DNA from: Hoplostethus atlanticus
Taxonomy: Eukaryota; Chordata; Actinopteri; Trachichthyiformes; Trachichthyidae
Direction of reading: 5' to 3'
Assembly: GCA_034670405.1 (NCBI GenBank)
Contig: JAXDDX010000187.1
Span: 467,501 to 531,500, forward strand
DNA: 64,000 nucleotides
How positions within the stretch are numbered: position 1 is the first letter of the stretch; each line of letters starts with the position of its first letter. Below are positions 43,031-53,989 of this stretch, piece after piece. Below the pieces are notes generated by a model. The model made no database searches. It worked only from the letters and a program-made list of their open reading frames with translations, and was not told the origin of the DNA. A program made the position numbers and the translations under genes.

Positions 43031-44215
43031 AAGGGTAATGTCTTTTGTTGTTCGCTCACTGATTGAGCAATACTGGTTGATATGATCATATTTTTGAGTT
43101 CCAGTAACACAGAGACTCACGGAATTAAGATCCCAGATTGGATGTAAAACCATCAGATGTTTAACTATCATGGGTATTTTTTCATCATGCATTCACTTTC
43201 TCTCCAGCACGTAGGAATTATCACCTCTGTCGAAACTAAAATGGCCGAAGTGGACAGTCCTGACGCACCCCCATCTAGAATAAAACCCGTTATTTTGAGA
43301 AAAAGCCATGATGAGGGGCTAAAGGGAAAAAATGGCCCCTCAGTTAGGGGGGGTGGAAGAATGAACGGTGGAGGGAGGAAGTGGGAGGGCGGATGGTGGG
43401 TGAAGATGAACGGATTGAAGGGGGGCGATGCGGGGCACAGTAGGGGTCTAATTCTCCCCATGCCCTGCTGCAGCTGTGCCCCTGAAACTGACTGACAGAT
43501 CCCTATGCGTGGGGGGGGGTTCTGCATATGTCAGAACAGTGAGGGGCCAATGCAACTAACTTCCTGTTACAGCTCGCCACACTTTATGGAAGTTGATTTG
43601 AAACCTTTTCTCCAAGGTTGTCACAATCATGGTCGTCTTTGACCAAGACCTGAGAATCTTGTTTTTAGACCAATAGCCGACAGTATTTTTATTCAGCGTT
43701 CTTGTGTGATGCAGGGCGACATTTGAATTTTGACTTTCTTGGGGGGACTTTTAATTTGAGTGCGACCCACCTCAGACTCTGAACCTAGACTTTGGAAAAC
43801 TGTATTCGAGAAACTGCATTACATTAACTACAAACCACTAACGACACCGCTGCTAACGATACAGTCATCCCTTTTGCATTGCCCTAACCTACGCTCAAAT
43901 GAACTCAAATCCAAAACTGCACACCATTAGCAGCATGTCTCAGAAAAAGCCAAACACATTCCAATTACGTCTGTAGAGAAAAAAAATGCTGACTCTAAAG
44001 AGAAAACCAATGGTATTCCGACCTTGATTGGGACCTGATCCTGTAAGGACACCCAGGGCCAAACTGGAGAGCCTGCCTGTATGGGCATTTAAAAAAAAAA
44101 AAAACACAGCGAGACATGAAAACGCTGCGCTGTTTCAAGCAGCCGCCCCTCCTGTGGCGGGACCCTAAGCGCAGTAACCTTATATCAAAGCTTGGCATGT
44201 AGCGGGAGCAGCCGG
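43031..44215. other. Spacer without recognised features
   Basis: Unique sequence with a G-rich stretch (43340-43400, GGGGGGTGG), a G-run at 43511-43519 and poly-A at about 44090-44104. No gene recognised. Confidence 0.4.
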
Positions 44216-44450
44216 GGAGAAGCACATTAATTATTGAGGAGCGTACGGTAACAAGCTGTGAGCGCCGGCGAAGGGCCTATTGTAAGGATGACTAGCGCCC
44301 CATGTCCGATTATCTACTGTTAACCTCATTTTCTTCCCCTTGTCTCCGCGAGCGCGTCGGCTATGAGAGGGAGAGAGATATCCGCTGCCTTTCTCTCTCT
44401 CTCTCTCTATCTCTTACTCGCACACACACAAACACACACAGTTGGATAGC
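44216..44450. promoter_or_regulatory. CNE-like block ending in (CT)n and CA
   Basis: GCACATTAATTATTGAGGAG, GTCCGATTATCTACTGTTAA and GCGAGCGCGTCGGCTATGAG, then (CT)n at 44392-44410 and short CA. No coding evidence. Confidence 0.35.
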
Positions 44451-44879
44451 GTAAAGGGCAAGTTATTGGCTCAAACGGCAGAATAACATGTCAGCCTCGG
44501 GGGGATTTGGACCGAGGTACCTTCTAGTGCTTGCAACCGTTCTTTGTACACCTCTGCAATCTTTACCTTTGTACGCTGGAATGCTGTTGGCTGGGGCTGG
44601 AGTACCTTTCGCAAGAATTTGCAATAGCCTAGGTAAGACCCTGCCTCTTAATGGCTGCTGAATATTTCTTTCCTCGGTTCCAACCAGCTGCAGATCTAAG
44701 TTCAGCTGGCTTGAAAAGCTCCCAGTCCGGATTTGGAGAGGGATGTGCAGGTAAAAAGAGACTAAGAGGAAATGTACACAGTTTGGCCTACAATTTAGGC
44801 ATTTACCCAGAAGGACTTAGTTAAGAGGTAGGAGTCCAAAGTCAAGGATACTTAGGGTACTACTAAGGATACTATGATA
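44451..44879. other. Unannotated spacer
   Basis: Complex unique sequence; nothing recognised. Confidence 0.35.
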
Positions 44880-45672
44880 GGACCCGTGGCTGTGGATAGA
44901 CACAGTATTGACCGTTGTGGGACAGGAACCCGGGACAGTGTCTGCACCCCCTAGGCCAGGGGCCCCCAACCTTTTTTACACTGTGGCCCAGTTTTATATC
45001 TAGAATGTTTTCGCGGCTCGGCCAGCTGCCATTTGACAGCAAGGAGCATGGTGTCATGATGGAAACGTTATTTGACACTAAAACTGCCTTTATCATACAT
45101 GCATTCCTTCAAAATTGAGTGGAGTGGCCTATCACCTACTATCCAATATTTCATGTTCCATTCATACCAGGAACAGTTCATTCTAGCGACGGCCGTTTTC
45201 AAGATTGGACACGGATTGGCTCCAGTTTCTTCATCCCGGAGAACCTAACCCGCTGTGATACAATGTTTCTGTTTTTGCTGGGAAAAGGGGGGACCGAGAC
45301 ATATGTGCTCAGTACAAACTGTGTCTGTGAGGGGGGAGACTGAGAGAGTGAGAGTTGACTGTCGGTTGGATGGTGCGGTAGGAGAGAGCGGGACCAGCAG
45401 CTCCCGGAGGATGCAGCCAGGGGCACCTCCCCTCTGCCGCGGCTGACCTGCCAGAGGGGAGGCCGGTCGAGAGAGAGGCCGTCAAGACAGGGTTGTTTTC
45501 ATGGGCTCTGCAAATAAAGCGGCCTGTTCACTCGCCACTCCTGCCTTTGTCTCTCTGCGGACGGTGCCAAATATTTTTTGGAGGCATTTGTTTGCTCTGG
45601 GGTTTGCACGGCAATAGGTGGCCCGGTGGTTGGTAACCCCTGCCCTAGGCCACCCTGCCGTAAGCGCTTGAG
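44880..45672 (-). mobile_element. tRNA-derived SINE split by a hAT insertion
   Basis: The two flanks of the hAT element (44880-44956 and 45651-45672) join into a minus-strand SINE. The head is CGGCAGGGTGGCCTAGG (A box), then a B-box-like GGGTTCCTGTCCC. The insertion lies in the A-box region, so this SINE copy can no longer use its internal promoter. Confidence 0.75.
44957..45642. mobile_element. Complete non-autonomous hAT element, 686 bp
   Basis: Left end CAGGGGCCCCCAACCTTTTT; right end GGTTGGTAACCCCTG (reverse complement CAGGGGTTACCAACC, 12 of 15 bases matching). The element is flanked on both sides by the perfect 8-bp duplication CCCTAGGC (44949-44956 and 45643-45650), the hAT signature. 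CAGGGG(T/C)CCCCAACC ends and a TA-centred target (nnnTAnnn) fit the Buster/Charlie side of the superfamily. There is no transposase frame, so mobility would need a transposase in trans. Confidence 0.88.
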
Positions 45673-45689
45673 ATGCCAAATGGATCTCG

Positions 45690-46016
45690 ACGGATGTTGC
45701 GCAGTTCTTCAGATCTTCAGATGTCCCACCCAACTATTATGTCTATTTTGTATACTCTGATTGCCCAAACTCGACATCTATTGCAGCCCGACCGTCCTGG
45801 TAGGGGGGTCCCTCTCCGTGTAGCCCCTCCAAAGGTTTCTTCCTGTTTTTTTCCTGAAAGGATTTGTGGGAGTTGTCCTCTGTGAGGGTGTCCAAGGCTG
45901 GGGGATGCCATGCGCTAACCATTATTGTTTTCACACTTTGGGCACTGTGAAGCCCTTTGAGACTGTAACCGGTATTAAGGGCTATACAAATAAAATGTGA
46001 TTTCATTTGATTCATC
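45690..46016 (+). mobile_element. 3' part of a SINE/LINE-type repeat with ATAAAATGTGATTTCATTTG tail
   Basis: TCCTGTTTTTTTCCTGAAAG, TGAAGCCCTTTGAGACTGTA, GGGCTATACAAATAAAATG and GTGATTTCATTTGATTC follow the pattern of a very common fish repeat 3' end ('...ggcgctatataaataaaattgatttgatt'). The likely class is RTE-type LINE-dependent. No coding part remains. Confidence 0.7.
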
Positions 46017-46585
46017 ACATCCAACCACCTTTACATCGGCGGCGTTACATTCTTTGCTGCTGCAGCCCGAGCAGATCCAAAGCGGGACGACTCATGGAAA
46101 TGACAGGACTTTTGCGGCAATTCCGTAAATCTAATTTCTCTGAGGGCAGCGCTATGCTGGTGCTACTGAGCGTTTCAAACATCCATCCTCACCCGCTGCT
46201 CAGGCTTCATGGTCAAACCGAATAAACGCTTTGCTTTATCATCATTCTCCAAGGATTTTTTTTTTTAATGTTTTTTTTTTTCTTTAGAGAATTGTGTCTC
46301 GGGGGCCCCCACAGCCAAAACACTGAGATAAAGATGAGTACTAGTTCAAAACTCCTGAAGAGAGTTTGGGTCAAGCTTTTTCAGCGAGAGAAACAAAACT
46401 TAGTCAGCTTTATTAATCATTGACAATAATTACTAATAAAATGAATGATTAATAATGACCAGTTATTATTATCAAGTTCTTTGGAGTTCGCTGAAAGATG
46501 AGTAAGGAGTAATGGAAAGCTATTTGATTGCTACAACACACCTACAAGGATCGTGCCTTTAAATCCTGAGTGTAGGGTGCCATGA
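46017..46585. other. Spacer
   Basis: A poly-T run at about 46257-46281; AT-rich AATAATTACTAATAAAATGA near 46425. No gene. Confidence 0.4.
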
Positions 46586-46587
46586 AT

Positions 46588-46625
46588 CCACACACACACA
46601 CACACACACAGACAAACACACACAC
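46588..46625. repeat. (CA)n microsatellite
   Basis: A pure CA run at 46590-46610, then interrupted CA. Confidence 0.93.
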
Positions 46626-46815
46626 CACTCGGGGGAAGCTTGTAAAAGCGAATGAACTCTACGCAGCCGACCAATAGTGACCGCTCTTTGATCGGAGTGC
46701 GGTTTGTTTCCTCAGGGCCACGACCCCTGACCCCCGCCGGAGAAAGGCAGAGTGCCTCCTCAGCTCAGTGCTAATGATCCATTTAACACCCCTCTGCCCT
46801 GTTAGTGTGTGGCGT
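46626..46815. promoter_or_regulatory. CNE-like block
   Basis: GCAGCCGACCAATAGTGACC, CTCTTTGATCGGAGTGCGG and CAGTGCTAATGATCCATTTA between CA and GT arrays. TCF-like CTTTGATC is present. Not coding. Confidence 0.4.
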
Positions 46816-46826
46816 GCCGAGAGAGA

Positions 46827-46878
46827 GTGTGTGTGTGTGTGTGTGTGTGTGAGTGTGTGTGTGTGTGAGTGTGAGAGA
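46827..46878. repeat. (GT)n microsatellite
   Basis: A GT array interrupted by GAGTG steps. Confidence 0.95.
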
Positions 46879-47200
46879 CCTAGAGGCTCGCACTGCCATA
46901 GGTACACATACAATCTCACACATGACAACATGAAATGACAGCTGACATTGGAAGGGCTCTTACTTTTATGAATTTTTCAAAGTAACATTTGACAGCTGCT
47001 CGAGCGTGACGAGTATCGAGGCACACGTCTCCGATAATGTCGTCTCGTTGCACGACAAACCACAAATTTTCCAACGCTTTCCTCCGTAGCGCGAACCGCC
47101 ACTTTAAAAAAAAAAAAATCCATACCTACATTAAAGAGGGATTTTATTAATTACACGCGAGAAAGCCGGAGCGCCGCACATTCGTTCGCTCTCCGCCGCC
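46879..47200. promoter_or_regulatory. CNE-like block
   Basis: Complex sequence with CTCCGATAATGTCGTCTCGT and TTTTATTAATTACACGCGAG, and more CpG than average. A poly-A run at 47106-47118. Not coding. Confidence 0.3.
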
Positions 47201-47690
47201 ATTTGATGTGATTTCCGCCCCCACCCCCCCCCAAAAAAAAGGAGCATTCCCACGTGACGCGAATCCCCCGTCGCCGCTTTCTCCGAACGCAACAAAACAA
47301 CAACAACAGCCACTGAGTCAAAGTGGGCTCCTCTCAGTAGGGGCTGGGGCCACAGTCCCCTTTCAAGTCGAGTTGCAACAATTATCTTCAAAAGCCAAGC
47401 TAGAGCGGGAACCTTTGTTTTCTCCCCCAATCCGCATGGCTTGAACCTGACCCTGTTTCTTCAAGCTGGTGGAGGATAACATGTTCCTACAGTTTGATAG
47501 CAAGAGTACTTTTTTCTTATGACTTATTCATCTTTTTTTTTCCCCCTCCTCTCTCTCTCTCTCTCGCCTTAATTTATAATTCATTTGATCTAAAATTTCA
47601 TTAATTTTCTAAAATGTTCCAATTGGGGCCTTGCTGGGGCCCGGGCGAAGGTTTTTTTTTTTTTTTTTTCTTTTCTTTGTCCAACCCTCT
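47201..47690. other. Mixed spacer with T-runs
   Basis: (CAA)n near 47290-47308, (CT)n at 47550-47565, AATTTATAATTCATTTGATC, and poly-T at about 47653-47670. No gene. Confidence 0.4.
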
Positions 47691-48425
47691 TTTGTAGTCA
47701 GCTATTATTCTTTTATGTAGCAGCCTTGTAGAGGTTATCGTCTTCTGAGGGCAAACAGCGCTCGCTGGAAAAGTTTTAATCAGCTTTAATGAGTGGGGTC
47801 AGTACTGGAACCAGAGAGAGAGAGAGAGAGAGAGGGAGAGAAAGTGGCCTTTGAAACATATGGACGTTTTTCTCCTTTTACATTTTCTATCTCTCTCATT
47901 CACAATTTTCACTTTATTTATTTTTTTTGCCTCTCCTTCGTCTCATAGCCAGATTTTGCTCCAATTGCACCGGCATCTTAGTCATGCGGAATGGAGAATT
48001 CATTTTTTCCAAAGTATCATTCCGATCGGACACGTAATGCTACCGGATAGCAATTAGAATTTTAAAAGCCCTCGGTCAATATCCATCAAAATATTTCCGA
48101 CAAGCGTCTGCCTTAAATTCCTCAACGGCGATAAAGCCAGTTTAGTATTTCTATTCCAACAATCCCTGCCTTTCTATCATTCCCTGAAATCCTGAGCGAT
48201 CCCTCTTTTCTCCCTCTCTTCCTTAAGTTACCTTGCCTTTCTCCCGCTTTGTCTTTATCTAATGTCGCCGGCCTTTCTCCTCCCGCCTTTAGCCTTGGAC
48301 TCTAATCTTCTTCCAGGCGATAGTCTAAGCCATTCCATTATTAGCATTTTATAGCCAGGGCCGACCTGGCAAAGATATGGCATACCTCTCGTCGCTGTAA
48401 GGCCACTGGGAAGATATGGTGCTCA
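47691..48425. promoter_or_regulatory. CNE-like block with (GA)n insert
   Basis: GTCAGCTATTATTCTTTTATG and TTTAATCAGCTTTAATGAG (47777-47795), (GA)n at about 47815-47835, then complex text to 48420 (CATTCCATTATTAGCATTTT, GATAGCAATTAGAATTTTAA). No coding signal. Confidence 0.4.
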
Positions 48426-48780
48426 GAAAGTTGAGATTCTCTTAAGTCACTCAGTGTGCAAGAATCTAACTCGGGGAATTCTCATAGTTCTGTCCTGAGT
48501 AGTCGTATGATTGCGGCGCCTTTCAAGGCTCACTCGAGTCGGATTGGAAGTTAAGCTAACCCACCTACACACCACGCACACATGCTAACATACTCAAGAA
48601 GAGCCAACGTGTTAAAGAGCTGTTGACAGCAGCACGCGATGGGTCATTGAACACATCCTCGCCACAACTTGTATTGTTGGCTTTTTCCCACGGCGTTTTA
48701 GAGTTACCACAACGTCAGTTACTACAGCACATCTGTGGACTCTTCTTGTGTGTTCTACTAGAGATTCAACCTCTAGATGA
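48426..48780. other. Unannotated spacer
   Basis: Complex unique sequence; nothing recognised. Confidence 0.35.
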
Positions 48781-48782
48781 TG

Positions 48783-49012
48783 AAAGCTTTTACATTAACT
48801 GTTCCAAAACAACCGGTGTCTGGAAAGTCTTGATCTGGGAAACAGGAAGTGATGCAGAAACTCAAACTCCATCAACAGGAAATCCAAGGAGAAAGACGTC
48901 TCAGTACGTGGACACACTGTTTGATTGACAGGTGATCTCTGGGAAGTGCAGTGCAGAAACACCACAGCGATGAGGCTGAGAGACAAAGATGGAGACTGAA
49001 TCAACAACACAA
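48783..49012 (-). mobile_element. Family A dispersed repeat, copy 4
   Basis: The minus strand carries CTCATCGCTGTGGTGTTTCT, CACTTCCCAGAGATCACCTG, TCAATCAAACAGTGTGTCC, CTTTCTCCTTGGATTTCCTG and CATCACTTCCTGTTTCCC. This is the most complete copy together with 56.2 kb. Confidence 0.8.
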
Positions 49013-49034
49013 TGACGGATCGGCATTTTTAAAA

Positions 49035-49500
49035 GGAATATATTGATCATCTCGCGTAATGGAACCACTTTGAAATCATTTCAAATCATAATTGGCCCAG
49101 TTAACAGGAGGATTTCTACGTACTAGAAACTAGATAGTCATTAGTACAGAGAGATGTCTATTAGTGATTAATCTGTGGTGCACCTTTGGGTCCGTAGAGG
49201 TCTGCAGCCTGTACCAGTACAGCTCCAGCCCCGGCTGCCAGTCTTGCAGCCCGGGTGCCTCCAGGAAAATACTTTACTCCAAAAACACACCGAAAATGAC
49301 CAGCGAAGCCTCACCGATGGAACAAAGGAGCGTGTGATGTATGAAAGTTGTAGGAAAGGAAGGGGGCACAAAAAGCACGGCCTCAGCAACTCCTTTTTTT
49401 TTCATATCGTCGGCATTCATTTGTTCATTCATTTGAGAACAACAAATGATTCTCAGCCGCTCTTGTGAGTTTTTCTTTTATCTGAAAAAGGAGCAGAGGA
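49035..49500. repeat. Direct duplication, copy 1
   Basis: Shares with 51216-51735, in the same order and orientation: CGTAATGGAACCACTT, TTTCAAATCATAATTGGCCC, GAGATGTCTATTAGTGATTA, ATCTGTGGTGCACCTTTGGG, TTTACTCCAAAAACACACCG and GATTCTCAGCCGCTCTTGTG. It lacks about 40 bases near 49230 that copy 2 has. The copies differ by scattered substitutions and indels, so this is not a recent exact duplicate. Confidence 0.88.
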
Positions 49501-49773
49501 ATAACGAATAAAGGAAAGACAGAGGGAGACCGCTACCCATCCTCTTGTCACACAAAGTAGTCCAGAACAGGGTGAGGCTCGGTGTGTTGGCTGAATCTGG
49601 GTTTGCAGATTCAAGCAGTGGTCAATTCTCCACAATGGCAGTGAGATCCCCAATAAGAAATCCAACCTTTCTTAGCTCACCTCTTTCACACCAAGGGGCC
49701 ACAAAGCTCCATTGATCTTCCTCTTGCAAGCATTACCATGTTTTCCTCCCTTGTATGCCACAGGAAAAGGTTA

Positions 49774-49776
<3 letters not shown>
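49501..49776. other. Unannotated spacer
   Basis: Unique; nothing recognised. Confidence 0.4.
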
Positions 49777-49820
<44 letters not shown>

Positions 49821-49969
49821 CATATGCTTGCGCCATATCTCCATCATCCCTATTATCTCTTTCCCCACATGCCGAAATGTCACTACATCTTTCTTGCAAA
49901 TGTCTTCCTGAGTGCGTGATTTGTGGTTTTCCCGCATGCATATGCATACGCGCACGCTTGCTTTTCAGC

Positions 49970-50010
<41 letters not shown>

Positions 50011-50120
50011 TACGTATCTCAGATTGTACAGAATCTATTAGGGGTTGAGTGTGTGAGCGTCCAATTCTGTGTGTGTAAGCGCGTTCATGTGTATGTGCGC
50101 GTGTGTGTGTGTGTGTGTGA
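49777..50120. repeat. GT microsatellite belt
   Basis: Pure (GT)n at 49777-49816, 49972-50007 and about 50099-50119. About 150 bases of unique sequence lie between the first two. Confidence 0.95.
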
Positions 50121-50315
50121 CCTGTTAGCGATGCAGGCTAGCCTCGCCTGCGCTCCCAGCGGTGCCGCAGCCCGAGCTCAGAGGGGCCGGCGCTTAGCCC
50201 GGGTGTCGATAAGCGGCCCCGCTCTTCAAAGCGCGCCGAGGAAAAAACGTCTCGGCCCTGTCAAAGCCGGACAAATTCCCCGCTAACACCCTGAGCCTCG
50301 CTGCTCTAACAGTTC
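50121..50315. promoter_or_regulatory. CNE-like, CpG-rich block
   Basis: GTTAGCGATGCAGGCTAGCC, GTGTCGATAAGCGGCCCCG and CAAAGCGCGCCGAGG: locally the highest CpG density in this part. It starts directly after a GT array. No coding signal or TATA/initiator that I would call. Confidence 0.35.
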
Positions 50316-51040
50316 AAAGAGCGAGGGGGTGGGGGGAAGAAAAAGCCGGGAATGGAAAAAAAAAAGGGAGGGGAGGATAAAAAGAATGATATATATAAAA
50401 CATCGGCTGGTCTTTTCTAGGTGAAGCCCAGGTGGACATTTTCTGCCAGATGCTCAGGTTGGCAGAGGAAGGGAAAATTGGGGCCATGTAGTGCAGCGTT
50501 TTTTTTCTGTCTACCGACGCCGAGTCATGCCCGTCTGTGTTTGTGTTTAAGGGCCCCCAGCGTTTCGAAAGCTCTTTTTATAGTAGCGGGTTAAAAAATG
50601 ACCAGCTGACATTCATCGATACATAGAATATGATGTAACCAGGTGAGGACGTTGAGGGAAGAGCCACCTAAACCCTTTTATTTGCAAGAAATAAGAGTCT
50701 TAGGCTGATGTACATCATTCACATCAAATGAAATACAGATTAGGCATCATAGTAAGTAGTTTCAAACAGTTCGGGAAAAACAGAAATTAATGCTTTCCTC
50801 AAAGTCGAAGTATTTTTTTCCCTTATATTAGTAGTTGTTTCCATTATGGTGATCAGCTATTTGCCACGACCCATCAACAGGAACCGCCCTGCACGACACC
50901 GATCAGCGATACTACATTCCACCCTGGACACCACCCTGGACCTGCACATGCACCGCACCGCGAGCTCAAACTCTGAATGCACACTTCACCAATCTGCTGT
51001 TTTCTGTCAAAGACATTACAAACGCCAAGAATATAATCCT
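50316..51040. other. Spacer without recognised features
   Basis: Purine-rich GGAAAAAAAAAAGGGAGGGG near 50350-50380. CACCCTGGACACCACCCTGG is a short duplication near 50922-50941. No gene. Confidence 0.4.
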
Positions 51041-51044
51041 TAAA

Positions 51045-51215
51045 GTAATAATCTGCAACATTTCCATAGAAATAAATGTGAGTTTTGCCGCTTTCTATTA
51101 CTGATTGATTGAAGAAGAACTGGGTATTTAGCGTGAGCAGCGATAGCCGCCGTGGCTGAACAGACAAAGAAAAGAGAAACTCAAACTCCATCAAGAGAAA
51201 ATCCAAACTTTTTTG
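51045..51215 (-). mobile_element. Family A dispersed repeat, copy 5 (deleted)
   Basis: GAACTGGGTATTTAGCGTGA, AGCGATAGCCGCCGTGGCTG and AACTCAAACTCCATCAAGAG match the minus-strand family A. The TGTCAATCAAACAGTG segment is missing. Confidence 0.7.
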
Positions 51216-51735
51216 ATCGTCTCGTAATGGAACCACTTCAAATCATTCTTTTGAAATAATTTCAAATCATAATTGGCCCAGTTAAGGAGGATTTCTGTGG
51301 CTCTACTGGAGCATAGATAGCCATTGATACAGCAAGGGCTTTTATACATAGAGATGTCTATTAGTGATTAATCTGTGGTGCACCTTTGGGTCCTAGAGGT
51401 CTGCAGCCTGTACCAGTACAGCTCCAGCCCCAGGCTCCTGCACCGTTCCTCCCTGTGCTCCCGGTGGTACCGAGCTGCCAGTCTGGAGCCCGGGTGCCTC
51501 CAGGAAAACGCTTTACTCCAAAAACACACCGAAAATGACCAGCGAAGCCTCACCGGTGGAACAAAGGAGCGTGTGATGTGTGAAAGTTGTAGCAAAAGAG
51601 GGGGCACGGGCGGGGGGTGAAAAAAGCACGGCCTCAGCAACTCCTTTTTTTTTTTTTTTATCGTCGGCATTAATTTGTTCTGGAGAACAACAAATGATTC
51701 TCAGCCGCTCTTGTGAGAATTTAGTTTTTTCTTCT
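51216..51735. repeat. Direct duplication, copy 2
   Basis: Second copy of the 49.0 kb block, about 2.2 kb downstream. It has an extra segment near 51433-51475 (CTGCACCGTTCCTCCCTGTG) and a longer poly-T (51646-51659). Each copy follows a minus-strand family A repeat, so the duplicated unit may have been a family A copy plus this flank. Confidence 0.88.
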
Positions 51736-52018
51736 TTTATCTGCCTCTCAGACATTAATTATATATTTATATAAAGAATATGCAAAAAAAAAAAAAAAAA
51801 GGAGCCGAGGAATGTTGGGTAAGGAGAACTGATTAAAAATTAAACAATGCAGAAAATCACTCCGTTACCTAAAGGGATGCTACAGTACATTTCTCTATTT
51901 TTTTTTTTTTTATCTTCGCTCCCTCTCTCCCTCGCCGCTTTCATTCTTTTTTCTCCCTCCTTCTTTTTTTGGTTTGGAGATTTCTTTAAAGCCGTCTGCT
52001 CCGCGGGCATGCATGCTT
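51736..52018. other. A- and T-run spacer
   Basis: TTAATTATATATTTATATAA, poly-A at 51785-51801, poly-T at 51899-51911, and pyrimidine-rich text. No gene. Confidence 0.45.
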
Positions 52019-52075
52019 CCCTGGCCCACAGACAGTGGCAGAGTGTGTGTTCTTGCACATGTGTGTGTCTTCTCT

Positions 52076-52114
<39 letters not shown>

Positions 52115-52285
52115 CAGCAGAGCCCGGGCTATTTGTCATGGCGCCGGCTGTTTGCTGGGTCAGTCCAGATAAACTAATGTGTCAGTGCAGCGGGGCTTTG
52201 CTGCTGACCAGAGCGTCTGCAATATGCAACGACTTTGAATTATTTCTCTGCCCCCTGGCTCCCCCACTGCGCGCCATGCAAAAAG
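52019..52285. promoter_or_regulatory. CNE-like block split by (GT)n
   Basis: (GT)n at 52077-52110 divides complex text. The right part holds GAGCCCGGGCTATTTGTCAT, CAGATAAACTAATGTGTCAG and GCAATATGCAACGACTTTGA. Not coding. Confidence 0.4.
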
Positions 52286-52480
52286 TAAAGAGAAGAAGAA
52301 GAAGAAGAGGGAGGGAGGGAGACTGGGAAAAGGCAGGGACAGAAAGAAAGCCAGAAAGAAAGAACAAAACAAGCGATGGAGGATGTGTAGGGATAGAAGA
52401 AATGGGGAGGTGGCAAAACAGAGGAAAGACAGGAACAGAAAGAGACAAGAAAGATGGAGGGAGGGACAGTTTGTGCCTCA
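52286..52480. repeat. Purine-rich (GAA/GGA) tract
   Basis: AGAAGAAGAAGAAGAGGGAG, then AGAAAGAAAGCCAGAAAG and more A/G-rich sequence. It produces an R/E/K-rich false plus frame. Confidence 0.8.
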
Positions 52481-53105
52481 GGGAACGCATTAGCCAGCTT
52501 TGGAAGACAGACAGAGGACTGCAGCTGACGCTGACAAGGTCACCGGGGTGCCGGTCACACTGATGGCTTCGCGCCCGGGCAATGACAACATTGGCGTACC
52601 TGTCGCTGCCAAAAAGCGCCCCCCCCTGCGAGGTCCGGCTCGGTAAATACCGCCGCGTGGCGCGTTCAAGTGCAAAACGGAGCCTCAAAAGACGGTTTTT
52701 TGGGGAAAAATTAAGCAGCAGAACGAGGATATGGAAGCCAAAAAAAGAACATATAAAGATAAAACATGATCACTGACATCACTCACTTTTACTATCAACG
52801 GTTGCCGCAACATCCCATCCCATTTTAGCAACTTGTGCACCCTAGAAAACTCCCAACTTTCCCAGTTGTTTGCTGGGTCACTCAGGTTTTACTCTTACTT
52901 TTTCTAGCCGCGCCTGAAGGCAGCGTTCGTTTTTTGTGTGAGCATGTGAGTTTATGTGGTCTGTATTTAAAAGAAGAATGTACCTGCGTGTAATCTAGGG
53001 AAGGCAAACACGTACCCGACTATTAGACCACGTAGAGGAATGATGCGGAATACCGATGCTGGCTTGTACCAATATGGACTAGCAACTAGGGTTAAGACAT
53101 CAAGA
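52481..53105. other. Spacer
   Basis: Complex text at 52490-52700 (GGTCACCGGGGTGCCGGTCA is palindrome-like); unique AT-leaning sequence afterwards. No gene recognised. Confidence 0.35.
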
Positions 53106-53109
53106 CTAT

Positions 53110-53335
53110 GATATATATATAGGATATCAGCCAATGAAACCTGCCTCACCCTGCTTTAAAAGAACTGCTAACCAATCTAGAAAAAGTTTCATGGTTTTCA
53201 GTGGAGAGTTTTAGTCTCCCATGATGGTCTTAATGCTGTTTCAGAGGCTTTTTCCACCCTGAAAAGGATAAAAGTCTGGGGAAAACACTGAATCCTGAAG
53301 ATATTGAACATCAAGATGAAAACTCACATCAGCTC
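53110..53335 (+). mobile_element. Family B dispersed repeat, plus strand
   Basis: TGAAACCTGCCTCACCCTGC, CAGTGGAGAGTTTTAGTCTC, CCATGATGGTCTTAATGCTG, TTCAGAGGCTTTTTCCACCC and GAAGATATTGAAC. It matches copies at 5.9, 58.3, 62.3 and 63.9 kb. Confidence 0.75.
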
Positions 53336-53945
53336 AACCCTAGATGTCCAATATCCAGCTTTGTAATCATAATAACACCCCCCCCCACCCCCAACCCACA
53401 CACACAAACACATTCAGCCCTAAAAGCACACACATATCCATGCCAGCGGTCATTACGGACTTACGTTTCCTCAAACCTCAGCCCTTTCTGCCTCGGGCTG
53501 ACAACTACGTTGAGATTTTTGTCTGTCTTTCATTTTTTTTTTTGGCAAAGCATCAGACAAACAGCGCACAGCGGTGTATTAAAATGTCAGCTTAAAAGTG
53601 AAAAAAAAAATAAACAACTCGGGAGGGAAAAGGTTTGGCGATACTGCTAATATCCGACCCCAACCGCCCCCCACCTCCGGGACAGACTTGGTACGGCCCC
53701 CGGGGTGGCGTGGGGATTGACAGGTTGGTGGAAGGCAGGATCTCAGTGCCGGAGGGGGGTGGTTTTTTTTTCCCCCTGGTTGAACGGCAGGAGCTTGAGG
53801 TGTTAGTTTGAGAATCTAAGAATAAACAACGATAAGGCTTAAACTTCATTCTGGTGCACACACACATACATACACACATATATATATATAGATGCCAGCA
53901 AACGTGCAAACATGCCACAGCAGCACGCCATGCACAATGCATGCT
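53336..53945. other. Spacer with poly-C, CA and TA runs
   Basis: A poly-C run at about 53378-53388, CA-rich 53398-53440, poly-T at 53528-53538, poly-A at 53601-53610 and (TA)n at 53878-53890. No gene. Confidence 0.45.
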
Positions 53946-53989
53946 CTAAAATGGTAGAAAATGACTTAAAAATGCCTTAATTTGACTTT

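Noticed and set aside
49168-51670. Conserved protein in the duplicated block (FWSKxFSWRHPG in both copies)
   Set aside because: The shared minus-strand words are limited to where the DNA is nearly identical; upstream the frame differs between copies because of the 40-base indel. No preference for silent changes is evident by eye.
51847-52563. 238-codon plus frame
   Set aside because: It runs through poly-T, GT and GAA tracts; the C-terminal half is R/K/E repeat. No recognised domain.
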